A stretch of 64,000 nt of DNA from Pseudomonadota bacterium (GCA_023423895.1 JAFAER010000229.1:25758-89757); one strand, 5' to 3'. Positions 29,402-39,332 are shown, counted from the first letter of the stretch. Notes: generated from the letters alone by a model not told the origin. Translations and numbers: made by a program.

Positions 29402-30457
29402 TCAACACGTGCGGCGGACCTCGAAGCCGAGGGCCGCGAGCGCACGGACGAGAGCGCGGCCGAGCGTGGAGGAGGTCCGCAGATGCGCAATGCCGAGGTC
29501 CAGGCGCGCGAGATGATGGCTCATCTCCGCGCTCACCCCTGACAACGTCGCCGTCCCGCCCATGATGCGAACGGACCTGGCGATCGCGTCGAGGCGCGCC
29601 GCGAGTTGATCGTCCGCCCGCTCGAGACCAGTGAGATCGAGAAGGACCTCGGGCGACTTGGTGGTCGACATCGCCGTCAGGATGCGCTCCGTCGCGACCT
29701 CCGCCTGATCGGCATCGAGCGCCCCGATCATCGGAACGAGCAGCAGTCCGTCCCAGAGCTGGATCACCGGCGCAGCAAGACGCTCGATCTCGAGACGTTG
29801 CGCACGAATCGTGGCCAGCTGCTCCTCGAGCCTGCCCCGCTGCTGCTCGAGCACCTCCGCGCGTCTCTCCGCCTCCTGGCGAGCATGTTCGATCCGCCTG
29901 GCCTCGATCCCGTCGAGGAACGGGACGGCGATGCTGGCGAAGCGCCGCGCCAGATCGATGTGACGCGGGCTGAAGAACGCCCGCTCCGAATGCACCGCGA
30001 TCATGATCGCGCTGCCTCGCTGGGTGATCAGGGGCAGGTGAAGCGCGGAGCAGACCGCCGACCTCACGCTGTCCGGCTGCACCCTCCACTCGGGGACGAC
30101 ACCCACGTCGAACACGGCCACCGGCGTGCCCTTGAGGACGCGCTGGAGGAGCGCCCCGGCCTCCCACCTCGAGCGAGCAAACGAGGGGCTCGTGCTCGCC
30201 TTCGCGACGAACGCGCCATCGCCTTCGTCCACGAGGAGCACGGTCGCGTCGGCGCGGAAGACATCGCGCGCCGTCTCCAGCATCTCCTCTTCGATCCGCT
30301 CCAGCGATCGCGCGATGGCCATCCGCTGGAGCCCCGCGAGGAGCGCCTCCGCCTCGACACGCACCTTGCGCTCGGCATCGAGCGCCTGCTCCGTCCGGAC
30401 GAGCGCTTCACGGAGGCGCTCGCGCTCTGCGACCTCGGCCGACTTCTCGGTTCCCAT
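29402..30457 (-). CDS. RsbR-like GAF-coiled coil-STAS signalling protein
   Basis: 351 residues. An N-terminal coiled coil (1-45) precedes a GAF domain (about 50-185), a second coiled coil (about 185-230) and a STAS domain (about 235-350) of the RsbR stressosome type: LLDLTGLERADDQLAARL and TLSGVSAEM. At the position of the phosphorylatable Thr in RsbR (VVDT) this protein has Asp (ADD, D283). It begins 10 bases after the FIST gene stop, so the two likely form a sensory pair. No matching RsbT-type kinase is visible nearby. Confidence 0.85.
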   Translation of the reverse strand: MGTEKSAEVAERERLREALVRTEQALDAERKVRVEAEALLAGLQRMAIARSLERIEEEMLETARDVFRADATVLLVDEGDGAFVAKASTSPSFARSRWEAGALLQRVLKGTPVAVFDVGVVPEWRVQPDSVRSAVCSALHLPLITQRGSAIMIAVHSERAFFSPRHIDLARRFASIAVPFLDGIEARRIEHARQEAERRAEVLEQQRGRLEEQLATIRAQRLEIERLAAPVIQLWDGLLLVPMIGALDADQAEVATERILTAMSTTKSPEVLLDLTGLERADDQLAARLDAIARSVRIMGGTATLSGVSAEMSHHLARLDLGIAHLRTSSTLGRALVRALAALGFEVRRTC

Positions 30458-30467
30458 CTTTGTCCGA

Positions 30468-31664
30468 TCAGTCCGCCGTGAAGACGGTCACGGAGATCAT
30501 CAGATTGCCGTGGCGGTTTTCGCCTCCGACCATGCACCCCTGCTCGCCGAACGTGAAGCTCCCCAGGAACGGCCGTCCCGAGAGGGCGGCGTCGAGCCCG
30601 TCGACGACCTCGTTCATCCGTTCCTTCACCGTGAGCATGCAGCCGGCACAGAAGATCACGAGCGCACCCGCGATCGCGTCGGCGCGCAGTGCGTTTCGAA
30701 CGAGGACCTCCTCGGCGACCCTGCCCGCACGTTCGACGAGCCCGTCGATCGAGCCGACCATGAGGTGAACGACGTCGCCCTCTTCGACATCCGCAAACAG
30801 GCTCAGCGCTCCATCGGCGGTCACCGAGTCCGGATGTGCGAGGCGGTAATAGGGAACACCAGCCGCCGAGCCGACCTCGCGTCCGAGCGGGTGGAGCGAG
30901 GTCCGCGCGAGGATGTTGCCGCCGCCGTCCAGCACGTCGCGGATGATCCCACCCGTCCACTCGTCGTAGACCTGCGCCGCGGGTCGACCGTCGATCTCGA
31001 CAATCTTGCGGCCGTCCGCGCGCGTCACTCGCCCGCGCTTGCCCTCCGGCGAGTAGCCGCTCAGGAACGCCGACGCGACGCGACCGCTCGTGAAGAGAGC
31101 GCTCACGACGATCGCGTCGCTGAACGTCTCCCGAGCGGTGAACTGCTTCCATTGCCCCTGGACGGCATTGTCCGCCGAGCTGCCTCCGACGATCGGGACC
31201 TCCGAGCCGATCACCGACTCGATCGCCCGGAGCACCGTCTCCTCCGTCCCCGGCGCAGCAGAGAGCCAGACGAGCGCCGGGACCTCGCCGGGACGACCAG
31301 CGACCTCTACAGCCTCGCGGATCGCCTCGCGTGCGGCGCCTGCCGGATCCGAGCCTGCGCGCTTGGCGCCGACACCGAACGCGCCCGCATCGTCGGCGAT
31401 CGCGAAGAGCCCCAGGCCGGCTCCCTCGTGGCTGTGAAAGCCAGCGCGGGTCATCGCGCCGAGACACGAAGTGCTCCCGTGAAGCACGGCTCCGGGCGCG
31501 AACGCCGCCAGCTCACGGCGGACGACGTCGATGTCATGGGCAACGGAGGGCTGCGCCAGGATCCATCGCGGAGCGCCGCCGAGCGCCTTCGAGAACTCGC
31601 TGATGGCGTGCCTTACTGCCGTCGTCGTGTCGGCCTCCACGCTGAAGGCTGTACCGATCTGCAT
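30468..31664 (-). CDS. FIST-domain sensory protein
   Basis: 398 residues from ATG 31664. FIST_N features (VLHGSTSCLGAMT, PIVGGSSADN, SALFTSGRVASAFLSG) and FIST_C features (LVIFCAGCM, FLGSFTFGEQG) are both present. FIST domains are proposed small-ligand sensors, often fused to or beside signalling proteins; here the partner is the GAF-STAS gene downstream. No signal peptide, so cytoplasmic. Confidence 0.85.
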   Translation of the reverse strand: MQIGTAFSVEADTTTAVRHAISEFSKALGGAPRWILAQPSVAHDIDVVRRELAAFAPGAVLHGSTSCLGAMTRAGFHSHEGAGLGLFAIADDAGAFGVGAKRAGSDPAGAAREAIREAVEVAGRPGEVPALVWLSAAPGTEETVLRAIESVIGSEVPIVGGSSADNAVQGQWKQFTARETFSDAIVVSALFTSGRVASAFLSGYSPEGKRGRVTRADGRKIVEIDGRPAAQVYDEWTGGIIRDVLDGGGNILARTSLHPLGREVGSAAGVPYYRLAHPDSVTADGALSLFADVEEGDVVHLMVGSIDGLVERAGRVAEEVLVRNALRADAIAGALVIFCAGCMLTVKERMNEVVDGLDAALSGRPFLGSFTFGEQGCMVGGENRHGNLMISVTVFTAD

Positions 31665-31819
31665 TCTTCCAGGTTCGCTCCGGTCGCACTCCCGAAACAA
31701 GGCCTTCGCGCCGAGGCCGGCGGCCAGTTTCGATTTCGACCGCGTCCGCAGCGATCGATGAAGCGAGAGCTGCGGCGCCGAGCCCCCATCCACCGAGGGC
31801 ACGACTCGACGCGTGCGCC

Positions 31820-33781
31820 TCAACGCATCGGATACTTCAGCGGGCCCAGCTTCCACTCCGTTAGCAACGGAATGCGCGCGCCCGGCCCCGACTGGCGCAC
31901 GGCGCGCGCGCAGTCGTCGACAGGCAGCCGCCGAGGCCCGAACGGGGACGCGTCGGACGCGTCGGAGTCCATGAGCAGCGTCGGCGTGTCGATGCCGTAG
32001 TCGTCTGGGTGGCCCGGCTCGTCGAGGATCACGTGCCCGAGCTCGTGCGCCAACGTGAGGCTCGTCCGGCGGGCGCGGACGCCGGCGCGGTCGAGGATGA
32101 CGACGTTGCGCATGCTCGAGCCGTCGCTGCCGATGAACGACTCGCCGATGCGGCCGCCGCCCCCGAAGAACGGAACGACGATGACCTCGATGGTGCGTGG
32201 ATCGCCGTCGTCGACCGACTTCACGAGCGCGCGCTCCTCGAGCGTCCCGGCGACCGAATCGGTGTCGCCGAAGTGCTGGAGGCCGTCGCTCAGGTCCACG
32301 GCGCCGACGCTGATGCTCATCGTCGTGTCCGACGACGAGACGAGCTCCGCGGTCGCGAGCTGACCGTCGGCGCGCCGGAGCGCCACGTCCACGCTCGGCG
32401 CAGCGCCGGACGAGATGCGCGCGTTCTCGGAGAGCGCCGCCTTGAAGCCCGCCTTCTCGGCGACGCGCTGCAGCTCGAGCGCCGCCTGCCGCGTCGACCA
32501 GCCCTTCTTCGTCGTGAACGTGAGCGGCTTGCCTTCGACGCGCAGGCGCACGTCGCCGCCGCTGGCGGGCAGCCCGACGTCGTCGCCGATCGCGACGAGG
32601 TAAGGCGGAGGCGGGCTCACGACCTTGACGTCCATCTGCGAGGTCGGCCCGAACGTGATCCCGCACTGCCCCCACGTCGCCGATGCGACCGCGAGCTCCT
32701 GGCGGATCGCGGCGACCGCGCCGGCATCGTTGCCACCAACGGAGGGAGCACCTCCCGGAGCGAGACGCATGACGATGGGCCGGATGGCGACGCGGTATCG
32801 GCCGATCGGCCCGGCGGGCGACTGCCGTGGACCGGCGACCCGAATGGCCTGGAGCTTCTTGCCCTTCGCGTCGCGAACGACGATCGCGCCGCCGACCTCC
32901 GCCTTGATCGAGCGCGTGTTCACGAGTGGATGCCGCCGATCGACGTCATCGAAGACGAAGCGGAGCGGAGCGCTCGCCACGCACGTCAGCTCGGCGCCGT
33001 TCTCCGAAGCGCAGGAGGTCCGCGCGAGACGAACGTCGTCGATGGAGTCGACCGAGCCACCGTCGGGGCCGACCGACTCGACGGCGATCGTCCCGAGCGA
33101 CGTCCCCTCCGGCGAGCTGACGACGACGCGGAGCGCGTCCGGATCGTCGATGGTCTGATCGACGTCGTCCAGATCGATGCGCGCCGGCGGCGTGCGCTGG
33201 AGCGAAGCATGCGCGGCGGCGAGATCGACCGCCTTCTTCTGGCCGTCGCGCATCCCGACGGCATGGACATCGACGCCGACGCCGACCTCGCGGCCGTTCG
33301 GCCAGCGCGCGACGAGCACGGCACGTCCCGGCGAGAGGCCCTGGAGCTGGGCGCCTGCGGGCAGCCGCTCGCCCCAGCCGAGGAGCCTGCCGTTCGCGAG
33401 CAGCCGCGCGTGCTCGCGGCCACGGACCGGCGTGAAGGTCGCCCCGACGAACCGTGCTTCGAGCGTGACGGCATCGACGCGCGCGGCCGGGTTGACGACG
33501 TCACCCTGCGCGTCGGGCCGCTCGTCCGCGTCGTCGTCGTCGAGATCCGCGATCAGCGTGATTCGCTCCGTGATCGGAGGAACCGTCGACGAGCCGCCGA
33601 CCGCCGCTTCCGCGTGGACGTTCTTCGCGGCCTTCTCCTGCGCCGACGCGATGCCGACACCGTGGGCCGACACACCGCTCAGAGCCGCGAGCACCGCGAC
33701 GAGCACGATGCCCGGAGCGCTCTTCGCGCCCCGACGCGTGTGCGGGCCGCGATGCGCTCGCCTGTGGACGCGCGAAGACAA
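31820..33781 (-). CDS. Secreted zincin-type metalloprotease-like protein
   Basis: 653 residues from a TTG. Signal region ends near SAQ (about 49). A large beta-rich N-terminal part with a predicted Ig-like or adhesion-like look (about 70-330) precedes a protease-like domain with HELGHVILDEPGH near residues 580-595, the HExxHxxxxxGH zinc site of metzincin-like enzymes. One Met-containing stretch (LLMDSD) follows and could be the Met-turn. Substrate unknown. The start choice is uncertain because no ATG is in frame. Confidence 0.7.
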   Translation of the reverse strand: MSSRVHRRAHRGPHTRRGAKSAPGIVLVAVLAALSGVSAHGVGIASAQEKAAKNVHAEAAVGGSSTVPPITERITLIADLDDDDADERPDAQGDVVNPAARVDAVTLEARFVGATFTPVRGREHARLLANGRLLGWGERLPAGAQLQGLSPGRAVLVARWPNGREVGVGVDVHAVGMRDGQKKAVDLAAAHASLQRTPPARIDLDDVDQTIDDPDALRVVVSSPEGTSLGTIAVESVGPDGGSVDSIDDVRLARTSCASENGAELTCVASAPLRFVFDDVDRRHPLVNTRSIKAEVGGAIVVRDAKGKKLQAIRVAGPRQSPAGPIGRYRVAIRPIVMRLAPGGAPSVGGNDAGAVAAIRQELAVASATWGQCGITFGPTSQMDVKVVSPPPPYLVAIGDDVGLPASGGDVRLRVEGKPLTFTTKKGWSTRQAALELQRVAEKAGFKAALSENARISSGAAPSVDVALRRADGQLATAELVSSSDTTMSISVGAVDLSDGLQHFGDTDSVAGTLEERALVKSVDDGDPRTIEVIVVPFFGGGGRIGESFIGSDGSSMRNVVILDRAGVRARRTSLTLAHELGHVILDEPGHPDDYGIDTPTLLMDSDASDASPFGPRRLPVDDCARAVRQSGPGARIPLLTEWKLGPLKYPMR

Positions 33782-33847
33782 CCCAGGAAGTGTATTTGAC
33801 GCGCGGGTCCCGGGCCAGCCGCGCGCGTCGACTTTTTGGTCGAGCTC

Positions 33848-35158
33848 CTATTCGAGCCAGCCCCACTGGATCCAGCGGAGCGGGGTCTCGGTCACGACGA
33901 CGAAGTCGGAGTCGCGATGGCTCGCGTGTGCAGCACGAACGAGCGCACCCCACGCGACGCTCGAAAGGCAACGCGAAGCGACGAGCTCGTCCGAGAGATC
34001 GCGCGCCTTTTCGCGGGTCGCCGACCGCGTGGGTCCGGAGCCGGAGTCCCAGAGCGCGGCCACCGCGAGCCCGCGGAGCTCATCCCTCTTGCCGTTCAGC
34101 GCACAGTCGAGGAGCGCGTCGCGCATGTCCTCACGACCGTGATCGCGCGCCAGGTACGACGCCGCGCGCACCGCGACCTCGTCCGTGAGCGGCGTGGCTT
34201 TGACGAGGCCCTCGAGCATGGGCTTGCAGCTGAGCGCGCGCGCCTGCGCCATGCGGAAGAGGAACGTCGTGTCACGATCGGCGCTCGGCCGATCGGAGAG
34301 ACGCGCGACGAGCTCGACCGTCGGACGCGTCGTCGGCGGTGCCACGGGCGGCGCGGCTGGGTTCACGCTCGCCTTCGTCTCCGAGAGTGCCCACGCCACG
34401 AGCGACCACGCGGAGCGCGCGCTCGTCGGACCGACCTGCGCCTTCTGGGTCGCCTCGATCAGCGGGCCGTCGTCGCCGGCCTTCACCGCGACGTCTGCGA
34501 GGACGAGCCAGCGACCGAGGTGCCGCTCGGCGCCACGAAGCACTCCGAGCGCGGGCCCGACGTGCGCCGGGATCGGCGCGCTACGAGCGAGCGGGACGAA
34601 GAGGTCCACGCAAAGCGAGATGCGGTGGCTCTCCTTGATCATCGGCGCAATCGCCGTGAGGTGCGCGCCGTTCGACTCGCGCCGGCACACGCGCGCGGTC
34701 TCCGCGCCGAAGGCGAGATGCGACTGCCGGCTGGCAGCGAGCTTCGCGAGCGGAGCTGTGAGCGACGTGTCACGGCAGAACGATGCTGCGCTCAACGTCG
34801 CGTTGCCGCCGGCATCCTCCGACGCGAGCGCGACCTTGAGCAGCGCAGGCAGGTGCTTCTCGTCCGCTTCGGCGAGCGTCCGGATCGTCGCCGGGTAGAG
34901 CTCACGCGCGTACGAGCCACGACGGATCATGACCTGCGCAGCGTCGACGAGCGTGCTCCGCAGCGCCGGACTGAGCCGACCCACGGCTCGGAGCGCACCG
35001 CCGAGCTTCACTTCGCTCGTCGGCTTGCGTTTGAGAGCTGCGTCGAGCTCTGCTTCGAACCGGCCGCGCGTCGCCTTGTCGACGATCTCTGCGCGTGCAA
35101 CCGACGGCTTCCTCGGCAGCGCCTCGATGCGTTTCGCTTTGCTCGTCTGCGTCGACAT
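33848..35158 (-). CDS. Helical-repeat (HEAT-like) protein of unknown function
   Basis: 436 residues from ATG 35158 (MSTQTSKAKRIEAL). Almost entirely helical, with recurring patterns such as LPALLKVALASEDAGG, LRGLAVAALWDSG and SDELVASRCLSSVAW, suggestive of HEAT/Armadillo-like repeats. No signal peptide or catalytic motif. Likely a binding scaffold. A GTG at 35191 would add 11 residues. Confidence 0.6.
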   Translation of the reverse strand: MSTQTSKAKRIEALPRKPSVARAEIVDKATRGRFEAELDAALKRKPTSEVKLGGALRAVGRLSPALRSTLVDAAQVMIRRGSYARELYPATIRTLAEADEKHLPALLKVALASEDAGGNATLSAASFCRDTSLTAPLAKLAASRQSHLAFGAETARVCRRESNGAHLTAIAPMIKESHRISLCVDLFVPLARSAPIPAHVGPALGVLRGAERHLGRWLVLADVAVKAGDDGPLIEATQKAQVGPTSARSAWSLVAWALSETKASVNPAAPPVAPPTTRPTVELVARLSDRPSADRDTTFLFRMAQARALSCKPMLEGLVKATPLTDEVAVRAASYLARDHGREDMRDALLDCALNGKRDELRGLAVAALWDSGSGPTRSATREKARDLSDELVASRCLSSVAWGALVRAAHASHRDSDFVVVTETPLRWIQWGWLE

Positions 35159-35544
35159 TCCCCCGGGTTCTCCGTGGAGCCGGTTGGTCACCGTGCGCGG
35201 TCACCCCGCTCCGTGCACGTAGGTGAAGGTATATCAGAGCGCTCCTCGCCGTGGCCTTCGATCGAACGCGCGATCGAAAAAAGGCCGCGGGCCGCGTGCA
35301 TCTCCGCGTGCTCGCGAAGCTCGCAAGGATCGTGCTTGACCATCGACGCGCCTTTCGGATCTCCGCGATTGACGATCCTCCGCGGATGCTCGCGGCTCTC
35401 GGCGTCGGCGCGATCTTCGCGACCGCGTGCTCCGCAGCCGAAGAGCGGATCGTCAGCGAGCCACGTGGATGAACGATGGAGCACGAAGCGCGCGCCGGAC
35501 GATGCCCAGAGCGCGCGCTTCGTCTTCACCCACGCGCGAACAGC
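35159..35544. other. Intergenic region with inverted repeat
   Basis: 386 bases between ileS (minus) and the helical-repeat gene (minus). It contains an inverted repeat (GGCC-TTCGATCG / CGATCGAA-AAAA-GGCC) at 35253-35284. Short open frames on both strands lack start signals and are not called. Confidence 0.5.
35253..35284. promoter_or_regulatory. Inverted repeat, possible operator or terminator
   Basis: TTCGATCG (35257-35264) pairs with CGATCGAA (35271-35278); outer GGCC blocks pair across a 4-base A bulge. It lies about 95 bases upstream of the 35158 start and about 260 bases downstream of ileS, so it could be an operator for the former or a terminator for the latter. Confidence 0.4.
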
Positions 35545-38500
35545 TCAGGCGCGCGTGATGCCGAGGCGAACCGCGTCGCCTTCGACGTCGACCTCGCGCG
35601 CGTCCGGCCCGGCATCGTCGGTGCACGTCACCGAGACCGCGAGGCACTCGGAGCCGATCGTCTTCTCGTTCGCCGTGACCACACGCTTGGTCCGGTCCGT
35701 GCCAGCGACGCGAACCTGGATGCGGTCGACGAAGTCGAGCCCCATCTCCTTGCGTGCGGTCTGGATGCGGTTCAGGAGCTCTCGGAGATATCCGAGATCG
35801 CGCAGCGTATCGTCGAGGCGCGTGTCGAGGACGACGACGCCCACGCGATCGCCAGCGGCCGCGTAACCTTCCTTCGCGTCGAACGCGACCTCGACGTCTT
35901 CGCGATCCACCTCGACGCCGTGGACGGTCGCCTTACCATCCGCGAGGAGCTTGGCGACGAGCGCCTGCGCCTCCGACGGCGGCATCGCCGCCATCGACTT
36001 CTTGAGGTCCTGGGCCTGCTTGCCCATGCCCTTCTGGCCGAGCGTCCGGAAGTTCGGCTTCACCTTGTAGCTGACGTACTGATCGGCGTCGGTGACGAGC
36101 ACCTCCACGTTCAGGACGTTCAGCTCGTCGGCGATCATCGGCAGGTAGGGCGCGAGCCGGTCGGCGAGCGTCGCGTCCGCGAGGATCATCTTCGCCGACG
36201 AGAGCGGCTGACGAACCTTCAGCTTCGCCTGGGTGCGGACCTGCAGGCCGAGGCTCACGAGGTCGCGGACCGCCTTGATCGTGCGCGAGAGGCCCGCGTC
36301 GACGAGCGAAGCGTCCGACGTCGGCCAATCGGCGAGGTGGACGCTCTCCGTCGCGCTCCCCTCGCCTTGTGCCTGGCCCTTCACGACGAGGTTCCGCCAC
36401 ATCGACTCGGCGAGGTACGGCGTGAACGGCGCCATGACCTTCGCGACGGTCACGAGGCACTCCCAGAGCGTCTCGTACGCCGCACGCTTGTCCGCGCCGA
36501 GCTTTCCGTCCTCGAGCGGCGCCCAGAAGCGATCGCGCGAGCGACGCACGTACCAGTTCGAGAGCGCGTCGACAAACGTCGTGATGCGTCCGGTCGCGGT
36601 GTAGAGGTCGTAGGCGTCGAGATCCTTCGTCACCGCGTCGACGAGGAGGTGCAGCTCCGAGAGGATCCAGCGATCGATCTCGGCGCGCTTCTTCGGATCC
36701 GACAGCGTCGAAGACGGTTCGAACCCGTCGATGTTCGCGTAGATGGTGAAGAACGAGTAGACGTTCCTCAGCTTGACGAGCGTCTCCTTCTGGAGCGCGC
36801 GCACGTTCGACAGCGAGTGCCGCGTGTTCGACCACGGCGGGTTCGACGCGTAGAAGAACCAGCGGAACGCATCCGCACCGGGCGCCGGCGTCGACGGATC
36901 GACGATCGTCACGCGCTCGGCGTTCGGAAGCCGCGGCACCTCCACCGGCGCGACGTCCTTCTTCGACGTCGGCGTCGCTCCGATCGCCTCGCGGTCCTTC
37001 GCATGAAGGACGACGACGCGTCGCTTCAGCTTCTTGTGCGGCTGGAGGGTCAGCTCCCGGACCGTCCGCTCGCCGCTCACCCGCTGATCGGCGAACACGC
37101 CGTCCGGCACGAAGACGCGGATCTTCGCGCCCTCCTGGAGGTCGAGGCCTTCCATGTCCTCGCGCGCGATGAAGGCGACGCCTTCTTTCGCCGGCACGCC
37201 GTCGACGTCTTTCTCGTCGAGGACGGCGAAGTCCATCTTCACGCTGTCGAGGATGACGTCGGGCGGCGTGTAGTTGCCCTTCGACTTCGACTCCTTCTTG
37301 CCTTCCTTGTCCGAGACGTGCCCGAGGACGATGCACGTCTTGTACGGATGCGGGATGGACCGCACCGGCGAGAGCCCGTAACGCTTCTGCGTCTCCTCAT
37401 CGAAGACGAGCGTCGAGATCATCAGCAGCGAGTAGAACCACCCGCGCGTCTGGTCGATCGCCTCGCTGATGAAGTCGGCCGGGAAGCTCTTCTTGAACTG
37501 CTGCTGCCCCTGGTGCGGGAACCCCCACTGGGCGAACGGCATGCAGCCGGAGTCGAACCAGCAGTCGATGACCTCGGGCACCCGACGATACGTCCCCTCC
37601 TCACCCGGGTTCTGCCAGGTGACCTGATCGATCCACGGCTTGTGGACCATCAGGTGATCGCTGAGTGTCGGGTCGTTCTTCTTCGCCTCGTGCCAGTGAT
37701 CGAACGCCTTCGGGTTCTTCGCGAGGATCTCCTCGACGCTCGACGGCGCCTCCATCTTCCCCGTCTTGTCGTTGACCCAGACGTTGAGCGGAGTGCCCCA
37801 GTAACGCTCGCGGGAGAGCGCCCAGTCGACGTTGTTCGCGAGGAAGTCGCCCATGCGACCTTCCTTGATGTGCTCGGGCAGCCACTGGACCGCGCGGTTG
37901 TTCGCGATCGCCTGGTCCTTCAGCTGCGTCGTGCGGATGTACCAGGCGGGACGCGCGAGCTGGATGAGCGGATCCTGATCGGAGCGCCAGCAGAACGGGT
38001 ACGGGTGGCGGTACTGCTCGGAGTGGACGAGCACGCCCTTCTCCTTCAGCTCCTCGATGAGGTCCTTGTCGGCGTCCTTCACCCAGCGTCCGACGTAGCT
38101 CTTGCCGGAAGACGCCCCGACCTTCGCCATCTCGGGACCGAACGTCCCGTCCGAGCGCACCGCGCAGAACACGGGTGCGTCCGCGCCGTAGAGCTTCCGG
38201 TGCGCCTGGAAGTCGTCCTCACCGAACGCGGGCGCAATGTGGACGATGCCGGTGCCGGCATCGAGCGTGACGAAGTCGGCGCCGATCACGCGCCACGCCG
38301 TATCGGGCGCGCGCTCTCCCGTGGCTGAAGACTCCGCGAACACCTCGAACGGCGGGAGGTACTTCTTCCCGATGAGCGCGCTCGCCGGGAGGGTCTCCAC
38401 GACGGTGAGCGTCGTTCCGAGCTTCTTGGCGATCGTGTCGACGAGGTCCTTGGCGACGACGAGCTCGCGCTCGAGCGTCTTCTTCGCCCAGGCGGCTTTG

Positions 38501-39282
38501 ACCTTCTCGGGGTCGCCCTTGACGACGGCGTACTCGAACTTCGGATTGACCGCCGCGTACATGTTCGACGGCAAGGTCCAGGGCGTCGTCGTCCAGACGG
38601 CGAGCGCGCGCTTGTCGGCGGCGTCGGCGAACGGGAACGCGACGAAGACCGACGGATCGTCGACCTCCTTGTACCCGAGGCCGACTTCGGCGGAGCTCAG
38701 AGCGGTGCCGCCCTGCGCCCACCACCAGACGACCTTGTTGCCCTGGTAGAGGAGGCCCTTCTTGAAGAGCTCGGAGAGCGCCCACCACACGCTCTCGACG
38801 TACGAGCGGTGATAGGTGACGTACGCGCTCTCGAGGTCGACCCAGAACGCGACGCGGCTCGTGAGCTCTTCCCACTCCTTCGTGTAGCGGAAGACGGACT
38901 CGATGCACTTCTTCGCGAAGGGCTCGACGCCGTACTGCTCGATCGCGGCCTTGCCGTGGATGCGGAGCTCCTTCTCGACCTCGACCTCGACGGGCAGGCC
39001 GTGCGTGTCCCAGCCGGCCTTGCGCGCGACGTGGTAGCCGCGCATCGTCTTGTACCGAGGGAAGAGGTCCTTGATGACGCGCGTGAGGACGTGCCCGTTG
39101 TGCGGCAGGCCGTTCGCAGTGGGCGGGCCTTCGTAGAAGACGAACGGCGCACCTTTTTCGGTCCGGGCGAGAGACTTCTCGAAAATCCGAGATTCCTTCC
39201 AGAACGAGAGGATCTCACTCTCGTCGCGCGGAAAGTCGAGCTCGGTGCGGACCTTGTCGAAGCGGGGCGTAGGCTTGGTCAT
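35545..39282 (-). CDS. ileS: Isoleucyl-tRNA synthetase, eukaryotic-like type with extra insertion
   Basis: 1245 residues, longer than usual (about 950-1100). Class I signatures: HNGH (61-64, the HIGH site) and KSKGN (about residue 667, the KMSKS site). The editing domain is present (TLDAGTGIVHIAPAFGEDDF). Between the KSKGN loop and GADAFRWFFYA (about 804), where family members run on almost directly, there are ~120 additional residues including a beta-rich patch (KIRVFVPDGVF) and a charged stretch (KKLKRRVVVLHAKD). The gene is monocistronic-looking, divergent from the next gene. Confidence 0.95.
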   Translation of the reverse strand: MTKPTPRFDKVRTELDFPRDESEILSFWKESRIFEKSLARTEKGAPFVFYEGPPTANGLPHNGHVLTRVIKDLFPRYKTMRGYHVARKAGWDTHGLPVEVEVEKELRIHGKAAIEQYGVEPFAKKCIESVFRYTKEWEELTSRVAFWVDLESAYVTYHRSYVESVWWALSELFKKGLLYQGNKVVWWWAQGGTALSSAEVGLGYKEVDDPSVFVAFPFADAADKRALAVWTTTPWTLPSNMYAAVNPKFEYAVVKGDPEKVKAAWAKKTLERELVVAKDLVDTIAKKLGTTLTVVETLPASALIGKKYLPPFEVFAESSATGERAPDTAWRVIGADFVTLDAGTGIVHIAPAFGEDDFQAHRKLYGADAPVFCAVRSDGTFGPEMAKVGASSGKSYVGRWVKDADKDLIEELKEKGVLVHSEQYRHPYPFCWRSDQDPLIQLARPAWYIRTTQLKDQAIANNRAVQWLPEHIKEGRMGDFLANNVDWALSRERYWGTPLNVWVNDKTGKMEAPSSVEEILAKNPKAFDHWHEAKKNDPTLSDHLMVHKPWIDQVTWQNPGEEGTYRRVPEVIDCWFDSGCMPFAQWGFPHQGQQQFKKSFPADFISEAIDQTRGWFYSLLMISTLVFDEETQKRYGLSPVRSIPHPYKTCIVLGHVSDKEGKKESKSKGNYTPPDVILDSVKMDFAVLDEKDVDGVPAKEGVAFIAREDMEGLDLQEGAKIRVFVPDGVFADQRVSGERTVRELTLQPHKKLKRRVVVLHAKDREAIGATPTSKKDVAPVEVPRLPNAERVTIVDPSTPAPGADAFRWFFYASNPPWSNTRHSLSNVRALQKETLVKLRNVYSFFTIYANIDGFEPSSTLSDPKKRAEIDRWILSELHLLVDAVTKDLDAYDLYTATGRITTFVDALSNWYVRRSRDRFWAPLEDGKLGADKRAAYETLWECLVTVAKVMAPFTPYLAESMWRNLVVKGQAQGEGSATESVHLADWPTSDASLVDAGLSRTIKAVRDLVSLGLQVRTQAKLKVRQPLSSAKMILADATLADRLAPYLPMIADELNVLNVEVLVTDADQYVSYKVKPNFRTLGQKGMGKQAQDLKKSMAAMPPSEAQALVAKLLADGKATVHGVEVDREDVEVAFDAKEGYAAAGDRVGVVVLDTRLDDTLRDLGYLRELLNRIQTARKEMGLDFVDRIQVRVAGTDRTKRVVTANEKTIGSECLAVSVTCTDDAGPDAREVDVEGDAVRLGITRA

Positions 39283-39332
39283 CGTATTGGGGGTCGTCGT
39301 CGGTCGTCGCTGGGCGCGAGGGGAAAGGGTTT

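Noticed and set aside
35188..35529. Short minus-strand frame between ileS and the helical-repeat gene
   Set aside because: No start context, Arg/Glu-rich composition typical of chance frames, overlaps the inverted repeat.
36716..36726. GGTTCGAACCC, like a tRNA T-arm
   Set aside because: Lies inside ileS coding sequence in frame with conserved protein; no acceptor or anticodon stems around it.
35476..38328. 950-codon plus-strand frame opposite ileS
   Set aside because: Arg/Leu/Val/Asp-rich shadow; ileS on the minus strand has complete class I synthetase motifs throughout.
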